A stretch of 11,834 nucleotides of DNA, taken from positions 1-11,834 of the forward strand of contig CALQJH020000027.1 in NCBI GenBank assembly GCA_943330835.2, read 5' to 3'. Below are positions 1-7,662 of this stretch, one piece after another (position 1 is the first letter of the stretch; each line of letters opens with the position of its first letter). This DNA comes from Candidatus Kuenenia stuttgartensis (GTDB lineage Bacteria; Bacteroidota; Bacteroidia; Chitinophagales; Chitinophagaceae). Made by a program: the position numbers and the translations under genes. The notes under the pieces were generated by a model. That model did not search any database. It saw nothing but the letters and a program-made list of their open reading frames with translations, and had not been told where the DNA came from.

Positions 1-1008
1 TTTGGGAATTTGGTTCCAAGGGATGTGGCTTCTCGTGCTGCGAAAGAGAGATGTGACGAAGGCTATGGGGTAGGCACCACAAAAATGGCGGTTTATCTTG
101 ATTTTAAAGATGCCATCATGCGTTACGGTAAAACAGAAACTGGGAAGACTGGAATGGAAAATGTAGACGACAAAACTATATTCTCATTAGGTAGACAAGT
201 AGTGCAAGAAAAATATGGCAATCTTTTTGAGATGTATGAAAAAATTACCGGTGAAAATCCATATGAAATGCCCATGCGTATTTACCCGGCGGTGCATTAT
301 ACCATGGGTGGCTTATGGGTAGATTATGAATTACAAACAACTGTGCCTGGTTTATATGCATTAGGTGAAGCAAACTTTAGCGACCATGGGGCGAATAGAT
401 TAGGAGCTTCTGCATTAATGCAAGGTTTGGCCGATGGTTATTTTGTGATTCCTTATACTTTAGGTAATTATTTAGCAGAAGAAATCCGAACGGTATCTAT
501 CTCTACAGATCATGAAGCATTTGTGCAAGCAGAAAAAAATGTAAAGGAGAGGCTAGATCGTTTGATGAATATTAAAGGCAAAAAAACTGTTGAAAGTTTC
601 CATAAAAGATTAGGTAAAATTATGTGGGACAAGTGTGGAATGGCCAGAAATACTGAAGGATTAAAAGAAGCCATTCAACAAATTCAGGCATTGAAAATTG
701 AATTTTGGTCCGATGTGAAAATCCCAGGAGAGATTAATGAATTTAATTCCGAATTGGATAAAGCCGGCAGAGTGGCTGATTTTATTGAATTAGGAGAGTT
801 AATGTGTGTAGATGCGTTGAATCGTAATGAAAGTTGCGGCGGTCATTTCAGAGAAGAAAGTCAAACTGAAGATGGAGAAGCGAAAAGAGACGATGACAAT
901 TATGCATACGTTGCTGCATGGGAAAATAAAGCAGATCATGGCTGGGAATTACATAAAGAAGCATTGAATTTTGAAATAGTAAAACCATCACAAAGAAGTT
1001 ATAAATAA
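1..1008 (+). CDS. sdhA: Succinate dehydrogenase / fumarate reductase flavoprotein subunit, C-terminal half (partial)
   Basis: This is the FAD-carrying catalytic subunit of complex II, which oxidises succinate to fumarate on the cytoplasmic face of the membrane and passes electrons to SdhB. The reading frame is open from base 1, so the gene begins left of the window; 335 residues are present, roughly half of the usual 600-670. Visible family motifs are [11 protein letters not shown] at window codons 3-13, whose Arg at codon 7 corresponds to the active-site Arg of the PRD motif; [10 protein letters not shown] from codon 99, with the substrate-binding His; and [18 protein letters not shown] around codons 123-140, the FAD/substrate-binding C-terminal signature with Arg at codon 133. 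The helical C-terminal domain follows and ends normally at TAA. The HGANRLGA form and direct linkage to sdhB fit the Bacillus/Bacteroidota-type enzyme; an sdhC membrane anchor would be expected upstream, out of view. sdhB starts 51 bp downstream, presumably on the same transcript. Confidence 0.97.
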   Translation, partial: FGNLVPRDVASRAAKERCDEGYGVGTTKMAVYLDFKDAIMRYGKTETGKTGMENVDDKTIFSLGRQVVQEKYGNLFEMYEKITGENPYEMPMRIYPAVHYTMGGLWVDYELQTTVPGLYALGEANFSDHGANRLGASALMQGLADGYFVIPYTLGNYLAEEIRTVSISTDHEAFVQAEKNVKERLDRLMNIKGKKTVESFHKRLGKIMWDKCGMARNTEGLKEAIQQIQALKIEFWSDVKIPGEINEFNSELDKAGRVADFIELGELMCVDALNRNESCGGHFREESQTEDGEAKRDDDNYAYVAAWENKADHGWELHKEALNFEIVKPSQRSYK

Positions 1009-1059
1009 TATAGTGATGAAAAATAAGCTAGTCTTGTTTTTAATCAAAAAATAAAAACT

Positions 1060-1827
1060 ATGGAGCATTATCACATGAATCTCACACTAAAAGTGTGGCG
1101 CCAAAAAAACTCAACCTCAAAAGGTAATTTAGAAACGTATCAGGTAAACAATATTTCTTCAGAAATGAGTTTTCTTGAAATGATTGACGTTCTTAATGAA
1201 CAATTGATTGTGGAGGGAAAAGAGCCCATCGCATTTGATCATGATTGCAGGGAAGGGATTTGTGGTATGTGCAGTATGTATATTAATGGTCAGGCGCATG
1301 GACCATGGCAACAGAACACTACTTGTCAATTGCACATGCGTGCTTTTAAAGATGGAGATACTATTATTGTAGAACCATGGCGTAGTGGGGCTTTTCCCGT
1401 AGTAAAAGATTTGGTTGTAGATCGTTCTTCATTCGACCGAATTATTCAAGCTGGTGGATATATCAGCGTGAATACAGGGAATGCCATTGATGCGAATGCG
1501 ATTCCTATTGATAAAAAAGATGCGGATAACGCTTTTATGGCAGCCGCTTGTATTGGATGTGGCGCTTGTGTGGCCACCTGTAAAAATGGAAGTGCCATGC
1601 TTTTTGTAGGGGCGAAAGTTTCTCAATTAGCTTTACTGCCACAGGGCGGACCTGAACGGGAGTCCAGAGTTTTAAATATGGTAGCACAAATGGACAAAGA
1701 AGGTTTTGGAAATTGTACAAATACCTATGCATGCGAAGCTGAATGCCCTAAAGGTATTTCAGTTACCAATATTGCCAGGTTAAATAGTGAGTACATCAAA
1801 GCTGGATTAACAACTGAAGAAAATTAA
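1060..1827 (+). CDS. sdhB: Succinate dehydrogenase / fumarate reductase iron-sulfur subunit
   Basis: This subunit carries electrons from the SdhA flavin to the quinone site through three Fe-S clusters. The 255 residues show a complete cluster set: an N-terminal plant-ferredoxin-type 2Fe-2S domain with Cys63, Cys68, Cys71 (CREGICGMC) and Cys89; then a C-terminal domain with [11 protein letters not shown] (Cys164, 167, 170, 174) and Cys219, Cys225, Cys229 in the CEAECPKG region, which hold the 4Fe-4S and 3Fe-4S clusters. The conserved LNEQL and [14 protein letters not shown] blocks match Bacteroidota SdhB. Length is normal and no residue is missing. The start at 1060 gives [13 protein letters not shown]; an in-frame ATG at 1075 (MNLTLKVW) is an equally plausible start, since neither has a Shine-Dalgarno sequence, only A-rich leader. 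It follows sdhA by 51 bp with no terminator between them, and a strong hairpin terminator lies just after the stop. Confidence 0.97.
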   Translation: MEHYHMNLTLKVWRQKNSTSKGNLETYQVNNISSEMSFLEMIDVLNEQLIVEGKEPIAFDHDCREGICGMCSMYINGQAHGPWQQNTTCQLHMRAFKDGDTIIVEPWRSGAFPVVKDLVVDRSSFDRIIQAGGYISVNTGNAIDANAIPIDKKDADNAFMAAACIGCGACVATCKNGSAMLFVGAKVSQLALLPQGGPERESRVLNMVAQMDKEGFGNCTNTYACEAECPKGISVTNIARLNSEYIKAGLTTEEN

Positions 1828-1846
1828 AATCTAATACTTTATTTTT

Positions 1847-1880
1847 AATGCCTTCTCTTTTGGGGAAGGCATTTTAGTTT
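1847..1880 (+). terminator. Rho-independent terminator after sdhB
   Basis: A perfect 9-bp inverted repeat, AATGCCTTC (1847-1855) with GAAGGCATT (1865-1873), extends by one G-T wobble and one C-G pair around a 5-base loop. It is followed by a T-rich run (TTTTAGTTT). It starts 19 bp after the sdhB stop codon and separates the sdh operon from the large outer-membrane protein gene. The T-run is short and interrupted, but stem strength and position make this the clearest terminator in the window. It could also act weakly on the opposite strand, where the flank is also A/T-rich. Confidence 0.8.
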
Positions 1881-1943
1881 AACCTAGCTTTTGTTCTTGT
1901 TTTCTAATGCTTAAATTAATGCTATTTTTAGGATATCATACTT

Positions 1944-4900
1944 ATGCGCCTGAATAAACATAATATATATATTATTATCCTGTTTCTTTTAATCAATGAA
2001 ACCATCACGGCTCAATACCATTTACCCTTATCTAATCTAAGAGAACAAAAAATTCCAGCAACCGCTATAAGTGTAATTATTGATTCTTTAAGTATTATAC
2101 CTAACTCTTTTTCGATTGCAAATATTCCTACCGCATATTATTCTATTGATGTAGTCAACGCTGTATTGAAATGGGTAAAAAATCCTAACGTAGACTCTGT
2201 ACTCATCAGGTATAGAGTTTTTCCTATAAAATTAAATGCAGCTGTAAAACATCTTGACTATGAAATCATTCGAAATAATTTTCTTGCTGAAAACCCAATA
2301 AAATTAAATGCAGCGGGAGATAATCATACGATTCCTTTATTTGATTTTAAGGGAATGCAAACTGAAGGAAGCTTTGGCAGATCTATTTCATTCGGTAATA
2401 ATCAAGATGCGGTTCTTAACTCTTCCATGAATTTACAAATCAGTGGATATATAGGTGATAGTCTCGAATTGGTTGCTGCTATTTCTGACAATGCTATTCC
2501 GATTCAGCCTGATGGAAATACTAAAGACTTAAGAGATTTTGACAGGATATTTTTGCAGATTAAAAAGAAAAACTGGCAAACGAGTTTTGGTGACATCGAC
2601 TTAAGAGAGCATAAAAATTATTTTTTAAATTTCTACAAACGGCTTCAAGGCGTTTCATTTAGTACTCAAAATAAATTGAATTCAAAAACAACGAATTCAT
2701 TTTTGGTAAGCGGAGCTATCGCTAAAGGGAAGTTTACTAAAAATACAATTGTAGCATTGGAAGGAAACCAGGGCCCTTATAGGTTACAAGGGTCTAATAA
2801 TGAACTTTATTTTGTTGTTTTGGCAGGAACAGAAAGAGTTTTTATAGATGGAGAAATATTACAAAGAGGAGAAAATGAAGATTATGTAATTAATTACAAC
2901 ACAGCCGAAATAACTTTCACGCCCAAAAGATTCATCAGTAAAGAACGTAGGATTAAAGTGGAATTCGAATACGCCGATCGAAATTATTTAAACACACAGT
3001 TATATGTATCCAACGAATTAAAATATTCAGATAAACTCACCTTGAATTTAGCAGCGTATTCGAATTCGGATTCAAAATATTCAACAATTGATCAGGAATT
3101 AGATGATGCTAAAAAGATTTTTTTATCTTCTGTTGGAGATAGTATTCAAAATGCTTTTGTAACTAACGCGGTAAGAGATACTTTTAATTCAGGTAAAATT
3201 TTATACAAAATAACAGATACTATTTACAATGGAACTTTTCATGAGGCTGTTTTTGTACAATCTGCTGATAATAATTTCCAGTTGTATAATGTTGTATTTA
3301 CTTATGTTGGCCCAGGGAAAGGAAATTATCATCAATTATTTAATGGTAGTAACGGCAAGGTTTTTCAATGGGTACAGCCAGGAATAAATAATGTAAGTCA
3401 GGGTGATTATGCGCCTGTTTCTTATTTAGTTACACCGAAGAAACAACAACTTTTTACAATGGGTTTAAATTATTCCATCCAGCCAGGTTTTAATATCGGA
3501 ACAGATGTGGCCATGAGTAACTATGATGTAAATTTATTCTCTAATCGGGATAAGGAAAACAATAAAGGATTTGCAGGAAAGTTTTTTATAAACAAAAATT
3601 TTAAAAGCATCAGAATATTATCAACAACATACCAGGTAGCATCTGCAGGAAGTTTCGAGTATATTCAAAAAGAATTCAAGCCACTGGAAAGGATTCGAAA
3701 TGTTGAGTTTCTAAGAGATTGGAGTTTGTACCAGGAGGAGAAAGCTGCAGATGAAGGACTGTCCAATTTGTCTATGAAATTAACAGGCAAAAATGGCGGA
3801 AGGGTTAAATATGATTTCACGAATTATAATCGGAAGGGAAACTATAATGGGAATAGACATGAAATCACTCAACATACTGCTTATAAACGATGGGATTTAT
3901 TTTCAGATTTGAATATGACAACTTTTAATAGCCGAAATCAAAATGGTACTTTTTTAAGACCAACTATTTATTTGAAAAAAAGTTTTAAAAAAATTAAAAA
4001 TATTCAAACCAGTTTTCATTTTTCTGCAGAATACAATCATTTAAAGGATAACGTAACGGATACGATTAATGCTGGAAGTTTCGCTTTTCGTAGATATGAA
4101 TTCTCGCTAAAGTCTGACAGTAGTAAATTCAATAAATGGCAATTGAATTATTACAAAAGAGTAGATCTGTTGCCAGGTACAAATAAATTCTTAAAGTCTG
4201 ACCAGAGCGATAATTATTCTCTTTCCACCTCATTAATGAATAATCCTAAAAGTCAATTGAACGCTAGTGTTGCTTACAGACAATTGCATGTCATTAATAA
4301 TAGTTTTAGCAATTTAAAAGATGATAAGACTATTCTCGGAAGGGCAGACTATAATTTTAGTTTTATTAAAGACTTTTTAAATGGCAGTATCTTCTACGAA
4401 ATAGGGAGTGGGCAAGAGCAAAAAAGAGAATTTTCTTACGTTGCAGTACCTATTGGACAAGGGGAATATGCATGGAATGATTACAATGGTAACGGCATTG
4501 AAGAATTAAATGAATTCGAGTTGGCAATATTTCAGGATCAAAAAAAATACATACGAATTTATACGCCCACTAATCAATATGTGAAAGCTAATTCCATTCA
4601 ATTGAATTACAATATTGAAATCACTCCCCAAAATATTATCAATTCTGAAAACAACAGTATTAAAAAATTCATTGCCAAATCCAGTTCAAATTCCACTTTA
4701 CAAATCAGCAAAAAAAATATTTCCAATAACAACTTTCTTTTAAATCCATTTGATAAAGAGATTACGGATACCAGTTTGATTTTTAATAACACCTATTTTT
4801 CAAACACTTTTTATTTTAACAGAACAAATTATAAATGGGGTGTAGATTTTACACAAAGTCAATCGAATACAAGAGCTTTATTGACTTATGGTTATGAGAA

Positions 4901-5444
4901 TAAAAATATCCAAACGATTATAGGTAGATTAAGATTGAATATAAATAAAAGTCTGTTCACTAATATAATGTACAGAAATGCCAAAAACACCTTGCGCACT
5001 TCGGGTTATAAGTTTGACAATAAAAATTATGTAATTGATCAACATGTATATGAACCGAGTTTTACTTATGTATATAAATCAATTTTCAGAGCGACTTTAA
5101 GTTATTCCTATATTGAAAAAAACAATAAAATAGACTCTTTAGAAAAAGCTATTTCTAATACTGTTGCTGCAGAAATTAAATACAATATATTTTCTAACAG
5201 CAGTTTAAGTTTCAGAGGATCCTATAATCAAATAGCATTTAATGCCTATTCTGGAGCTGCAAATAGTACTGTTGGCTATATTTTACTTGATGGGTTGTCT
5301 CCAGGCAATAATATGCTATGGAATATTGATTTCACTAAAAGATTTGCAGGGAATATTGAAATAAACATACAATACGAAGGCAGAAAGCCCGACAATTCCC
5401 GTACGATTAATTTAGGAAAGGCATCTATCAGAGCAATTTTTTAA
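1944..5444 (+). CDS. Large outer-membrane beta-barrel protein of unknown function with signal peptide
   Basis: I do not recognise a named family. The 1166-residue protein begins with a clear Sec signal peptide: basic MRLNKHN, a hydrophobic run IYIIILFLLI, then NETITA with likely cleavage near residue 23. The start has an AGGA about 10 bp upstream, unusual in this window. Residues 142-215 hold a conserved-looking block (GSFGRSISFGNNQD at 142-155, ISDNAIPIQPDGNT at 180-193, then LRDFDRIFLQIKK). From memory this resembles part of the giant Bacteroidota barrel SprA/Sov, though this protein is about half that length. DYVINYNTAEITFTP (from 313) is followed by long runs of alternating polar/hydrophobic segments rich in Tyr, Asn and Ser, as expected for transmembrane beta strands. 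The protein ends SIRAIF, and a terminal Phe is typical of barrels inserted by BAM. DYNGNGIEELNE at 846-857 is an EF-hand-like loop. There is no TonB box or type IX secretion tail that I can identify. It lies alone between the sdh terminator and holA (79 bp). Function unknown; outer-membrane location is inferred. Confidence 0.85.
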   Translation: MRLNKHNIYIIILFLLINETITAQYHLPLSNLREQKIPATAISVIIDSLSIIPNSFSIANIPTAYYSIDVVNAVLKWVKNPNVDSVLIRYRVFPIKLNAAVKHLDYEIIRNNFLAENPIKLNAAGDNHTIPLFDFKGMQTEGSFGRSISFGNNQDAVLNSSMNLQISGYIGDSLELVAAISDNAIPIQPDGNTKDLRDFDRIFLQIKKKNWQTSFGDIDLREHKNYFLNFYKRLQGVSFSTQNKLNSKTTNSFLVSGAIAKGKFTKNTIVALEGNQGPYRLQGSNNELYFVVLAGTERVFIDGEILQRGENEDYVINYNTAEITFTPKRFISKERRIKVEFEYADRNYLNTQLYVSNELKYSDKLTLNLAAYSNSDSKYSTIDQELDDAKKIFLSSVGDSIQNAFVTNAVRDTFNSGKILYKITDTIYNGTFHEAVFVQSADNNFQLYNVVFTYVGPGKGNYHQLFNGSNGKVFQWVQPGINNVSQGDYAPVSYLVTPKKQQLFTMGLNYSIQPGFNIGTDVAMSNYDVNLFSNRDKENNKGFAGKFFINKNFKSIRILSTTYQVASAGSFEYIQKEFKPLERIRNVEFLRDWSLYQEEKAADEGLSNLSMKLTGKNGGRVKYDFTNYNRKGNYNGNRHEITQHTAYKRWDLFSDLNMTTFNSRNQNGTFLRPTIYLKKSFKKIKNIQTSFHFSAEYNHLKDNVTDTINAGSFAFRRYEFSLKSDSSKFNKWQLNYYKRVDLLPGTNKFLKSDQSDNYSLSTSLMNNPKSQLNASVAYRQLHVINNSFSNLKDDKTILGRADYNFSFIKDFLNGSIFYEIGSGQEQKREFSYVAVPIGQGEYAWNDYNGNGIEELNEFELAIFQDQKKYIRIYTPTNQYVKANSIQLNYNIEITPQNIINSENNSIKKFIAKSSSNSTLQISKKNISNNNFLLNPFDKEITDTSLIFNNTYFSNTFYFNRTNYKWGVDFTQSQSNTRALLTYGYENKNIQTIIGRLRLNINKSLFTNIMYRNAKNTLRTSGYKFDNKNYVIDQHVYEPSFTYVYKSIFRATLSYSYIEKNNKIDSLEKAISNTVAAEIKYNIFSNSSLSFRGSYNQIAFNAYSGAANSTVGYILLDGLSPGNNMLWNIDFTKRFAGNIEINIQYEGRKPDNSRTINLGKASIRAIF
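2226..2314 (+). repeat. Pair of identical 17-bp direct repeats, in frame, 72 bp apart
   Basis: ATAAAATTAAATGCAGC occurs exactly at 2226-2242 and again at 2298-2314, inside the large barrel gene. The offset is 72 bp, exactly 24 codons, so both copies encode the same seven residues PIKLNAA (residues 94-100 and 118-124, including the flanking Pro codon). The intervening residues show no further similarity between the two units, so this is either a short structural repeat or the remnant of a small internal duplication. Confidence 0.85.
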
Positions 5445-5523
5445 AAAAATCAAATCTTTACCTTGTTATCTTTTAAGCTTTACATTAAATTATTTAGCTT
5501 GCATCTCTTAATAAAATCTAAAA

Positions 5524-6528
5524 ATGAGTGGGGAGAAAATTATTAGCGCCTGGAAGAAAAAGGATTTCAAACCTGTTTATTTATTAGAAGGGGAGGAGGA
5601 TTATTTTATTGATGAGGTGATGAATTATGCAGAGCATAAGATTCTAAATGAATCGGACGCAGCTTTTAACCTGACTATTTTTTATGGTAGGGATGCTGAT
5701 TGGACAAATGTCATCAATGCGTGTAAGCGATATCCAATGTTTGCTGAGCGTCAAGTGGTGTTATTAAAAGAAGCTCAATTAATGAATTCTATCAACATGC
5801 TTGAATCGTATGTTGACTCACCTTTATCCTCAACCATTTTTGTTATTGGATTCAAAGGAAAAAAAATTGACAAACGAACTAAATTCTATAAGTCTATAGG
5901 AAAGAATGGAGAAATTTTCAATGCTGTAAAAATACCAGAATGGAAAATGGAGGAATGGATTTCTCACTTTGTAAAATCAAAAGGATTCGCTATTAATTCG
6001 AAAGCAGTTACACTTTTACACCAACATATAGGAGATGACTTGTCTCGAATTTCTAGTGAGATTGAAAAAATATCACTCAATTTAAAAGATAAGAAATCCA
6101 TTGATGAAAATGATATTGAAAAATTTATTGGCATCAGCAAAGAGTATAATATTTTCGAATTGCTAAATGCAATAGTCAATAAGAATTTAGCTGCGGCTAT
6201 GACCATATTGAATTATTTTGAACACAATAATAAAGCCGCGCCTATTCAAATGTCTTTACCGGCTTTGTATAGTTTTTTCAGCAAAGTCTATGCAGCATAT
6301 GGAATGGCCGATAAAAGTGAATCTGCTTTAAAGTCTTTGTTTTACAATAATTTCAATGTTGTTAAACAAGCTCAGGCCACCATGAGAAATTATGGATACC
6401 CAGGAGTAGAAAAGATTATTCTCTTATTAAACCATTACAATCTGAAAGGCGTTGGGGTAGGAGATAGTGGAACAGAAAGTGCGTTGTTGATGAAAGAAAT
6501 GACCGTAAAAATGATACTGGCTATTTAA
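5524..6528 (+). CDS. holA: DNA polymerase III delta subunit
   Basis: HolA is the delta 'wrench' of the clamp loader: it opens the DnaN sliding clamp during chromosome replication in the cytoplasm. The 334-residue length is usual. The N-terminal AAA-like fold starts with FKPVYLLEGEEDYFIDE (residues 15-31), the conserved 'GxE' entry of the family, followed by NACKRYPMFAERQVVLLKEA (66-85), which corresponds to the clamp-contacting region. The helical middle carries LLHQHIGDDLSRISSEIEK (164-182), matching the G-x-D-L-x-x-x-x-x-E-x-E-K signature. The C-terminal helical collar domain follows (about 205-334). Delta lacks a functional P-loop and none is seen here. The ATG at 5524 is preceded only by A/T-rich sequence. 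It is the sole gene on its strand between the barrel gene and ribF. Its stop is 11 bp from the ribF stop, so the two genes converge. Confidence 0.95.
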   Translation: MSGEKIISAWKKKDFKPVYLLEGEEDYFIDEVMNYAEHKILNESDAAFNLTIFYGRDADWTNVINACKRYPMFAERQVVLLKEAQLMNSINMLESYVDSPLSSTIFVIGFKGKKIDKRTKFYKSIGKNGEIFNAVKIPEWKMEEWISHFVKSKGFAINSKAVTLLHQHIGDDLSRISSEIEKISLNLKDKKSIDENDIEKFIGISKEYNIFELLNAIVNKNLAAAMTILNYFEHNNKAAPIQMSLPALYSFFSKVYAAYGMADKSESALKSLFYNNFNVVKQAQATMRNYGYPGVEKIILLLNHYNLKGVGVGDSGTESALLMKEMTVKMILAI

Positions 6529-6540
6529 CCCAGATTAAAT
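6523..6540. repeat. Small inverted repeat at the holA/ribF tail-to-tail junction
   Basis: ATTTAA (6523-6528) and TTAAAT (6535-6540) form a perfect 6-bp inverted repeat around CCCAGA. It spans the holA stop codon and reaches the first base of the ribF stop codon. The stem is made only of A-T pairs and has no T-run, so it would be a poor intrinsic terminator. It is the only symmetry in the 11-bp gap between the two convergent genes. Confidence 0.4.
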
Positions 6541-7475
6541 TACGAATTGAAAAGCTGAAGTGCATTTTCTTTATCTAGTAATAGTTGATTTTTCAATTGT
6601 GCTATCCCATCAAATTTTTGTTCGTCTCTTAATCTTTTAACTACAGCTATTTTAATCATGTTGTTGTAAATCATTTCATCGAAATTGAAAATATGTACTT
6701 CGACAACTTTGTCCACACCGCTAATTGTAGGTCTGTAGCCAATATTCATCATTCCATAATCTAACTTCATTTTATTTTCTAATTCAATAGTTACTGCATA
6801 AACTCCCGTAGGTGGAATTAATTTATGATCATCATCTACTTTCAAATTTGCAGTAGGGAAGTCAATTGTCCGACCTATTTTATTCCCTTCAATTACTTTG
6901 CCTGAAAAGAAGTAAGGGTAGCCTAGTAATTCATTCGCGGATTCAATTTCTCCTGCAGCAATTTTTTTTCTGATAGTGGTACTGCTTATGGTAATCTCTT
7001 GTAAAATATGTTCAGGAATTTCTTTTACTACAAAATCAAATTGATGGGAAAACTTTTCCAGCAGTTTAATATCGCCAACTCTGTTTTTGCCAAATTTATG
7101 ATCGTAACCGGTGACAATTATTTTGGGATGAAATGAACTAACGAGGAAGTTGCTAATATATTCTTCAGCTGATAATTCAGAAAAGACTTTAGTGAAAGGA
7201 ACGACAACTAAATGTTCAATCCCTGCTTTTTTTAAGAGCGCAGATTTCTCCTCAAGAGTATTGAGTAATAAAACCGGACGATTATCATCACCAACAATTT
7301 TTTTAGGATGAGGAAAGAATGTTATAACAATAGGCGTCCCGTTTATTCTTTTGGCTTCTTGAATTAATTGATTGATAATATAGAAATGCCCTTTATGGAC
7401 TCCATCAAAAGAGCCAATCGTGATAACTGCCTTTTCAAACTGCGGTAAAAGATTAATATCCCTGTATATTTTCAT
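6540..7475 (-). CDS. ribF: Bifunctional riboflavin kinase / FAD synthetase
   Basis: RibF phosphorylates riboflavin to FMN and adenylylates FMN to FAD, supplying cofactors to flavoproteins such as SdhA. The 311 residues carry both modules. The N-terminal adenylyltransferase domain (about 1-180) has GSFDGVHKGH (21-30, the HxGH nucleotide-binding motif), TFFPHP (52-57), GYDHKFGKNRVGD (123-135) and SSTTIRKKI (164-172). The C-terminal kinase domain (about 185-311) has GRTIDFPTANL (201-211, with the metal/phosphate-binding PTAN), MMNIGYRPT (242-250), the catalytic Glu in VEVHIFNFD (Glu259) and KRLRDEQKFDG (280-290). Length and motif set are complete. The ATG at 7475 is immediately upstream of the conserved start of the domain, and no other start is needed. 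The gene is monocistronic on the minus strand, divergent from ftsE and convergent with holA. I see no FMN riboswitch: the leader is too short and lacks the structure. Confidence 0.97.
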   Translation of the reverse strand: MKIYRDINLLPQFEKAVITIGSFDGVHKGHFYIINQLIQEAKRINGTPIVITFFPHPKKIVGDDNRPVLLLNTLEEKSALLKKAGIEHLVVVPFTKVFSELSAEEYISNFLVSSFHPKIIVTGYDHKFGKNRVGDIKLLEKFSHQFDFVVKEIPEHILQEITISSTTIRKKIAAGEIESANELLGYPYFFSGKVIEGNKIGRTIDFPTANLKVDDDHKLIPPTGVYAVTIELENKMKLDYGMMNIGYRPTISGVDKVVEVHIFNFDEMIYNNMIKIAVVKRLRDEQKFDGIAQLKNQLLLDKENALQLFNS

Positions 7476-7488
7476 TTTAAAATAATCG

Positions 7489-7496
7489 CAAAACTA
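7489..7496 (-). promoter_or_regulatory. Possible -7 element for ribF
   Basis: Read on the minus strand, this is TAGTTTTG, an exact match to the Bacteroidota -7 consensus TAnnTTTG. It would place the transcription start about 8 bases before the ribF ATG, an unusually short leader. No TTG-type -33 element is visible at the right distance; the nearest candidate is too close. An 8-mer with two free positions occurs readily by chance in AT-rich DNA, so this is weak. Confidence 0.3.
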
Positions 7497-7540
7497 ACTT
7501 ATAATTTACAAATAACTTATGGCATAAAAATATTCGAAGG

Positions 7541-7567
7541 ATTCACGGAATTGATGATACATTCACG
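7541..7567. repeat. Direct repeat ATTCACG spaced exactly 20 bp in a divergent promoter region
   Basis: ATTCACG occurs at 7541-7547 and 7561-7567, start to start 20 bp, which is close to two helical turns and would put both copies on the same face of the DNA. They sit between ribF and ftsE, 38 bp upstream of the better -7 candidate for ftsE. The geometry suits a dimeric activator or repressor site, but seven matching bases is little evidence. Confidence 0.35.
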
Positions 7568-7604
7568 TTATAAAACAGCTCTTTTTCATTAAATTATCAA
7601 AGAT

Positions 7605-7612
7605 TAAATTTG
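7605..7612 (+). promoter_or_regulatory. Probable -7 element for ftsE
   Basis: TAAATTTG matches the Bacteroidota -7 consensus TAnnTTTG at every fixed position. A start around 7617 would give a leader of about 46 bases before the ftsE ATG at 7663. That is close to the leader length inferred for rpsO. A clear TTG -33 element is not seen at the expected 19-21 bp spacing; the stretch there is T-rich only. Confidence 0.45.
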
Positions 7613-7662
7613 TTTCTGTATTTTTAGAAATCAGCAGCTATAATTATTTAAAATAACTAATA

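Noticed and set aside
1429..1732. Two overlapping minus-strand open frames of 65 codons opposite sdhB
   Set aside because: They lie wholly inside the well-supported sdhB gene, show no recognisable domain and look like antisense shadows of its codon pattern.
4607..4792. Minus-strand 61-codon frame with hydrophobic character opposite the barrel gene
   Set aside because: The Leu/Ile richness is the reverse complement of Asn/Lys/Ser-rich coding sequence; there is no start-site context and it is embedded in a real gene.
5445..5523. AAGCT...AGCTT symmetry between the barrel gene and holA as a terminator
   Set aside because: The arms are 5 bp with a 16-base loop and no following T-run; common in AT-rich DNA. 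No convincing promoter for holA could be placed here either.
5964..6206. Minus-strand 80-codon frame opposite holA
   Set aside because: Antisense shadow of the conserved HolA helical region; no family resemblance.
7476..7662. FMN riboswitch upstream of ribF
   Set aside because: FMN riboswitches need a long, G/C-conserved multi-stem leader; this AT-rich 187-bp region shows none of it and the best promoter candidate leaves only a few bases of leader.
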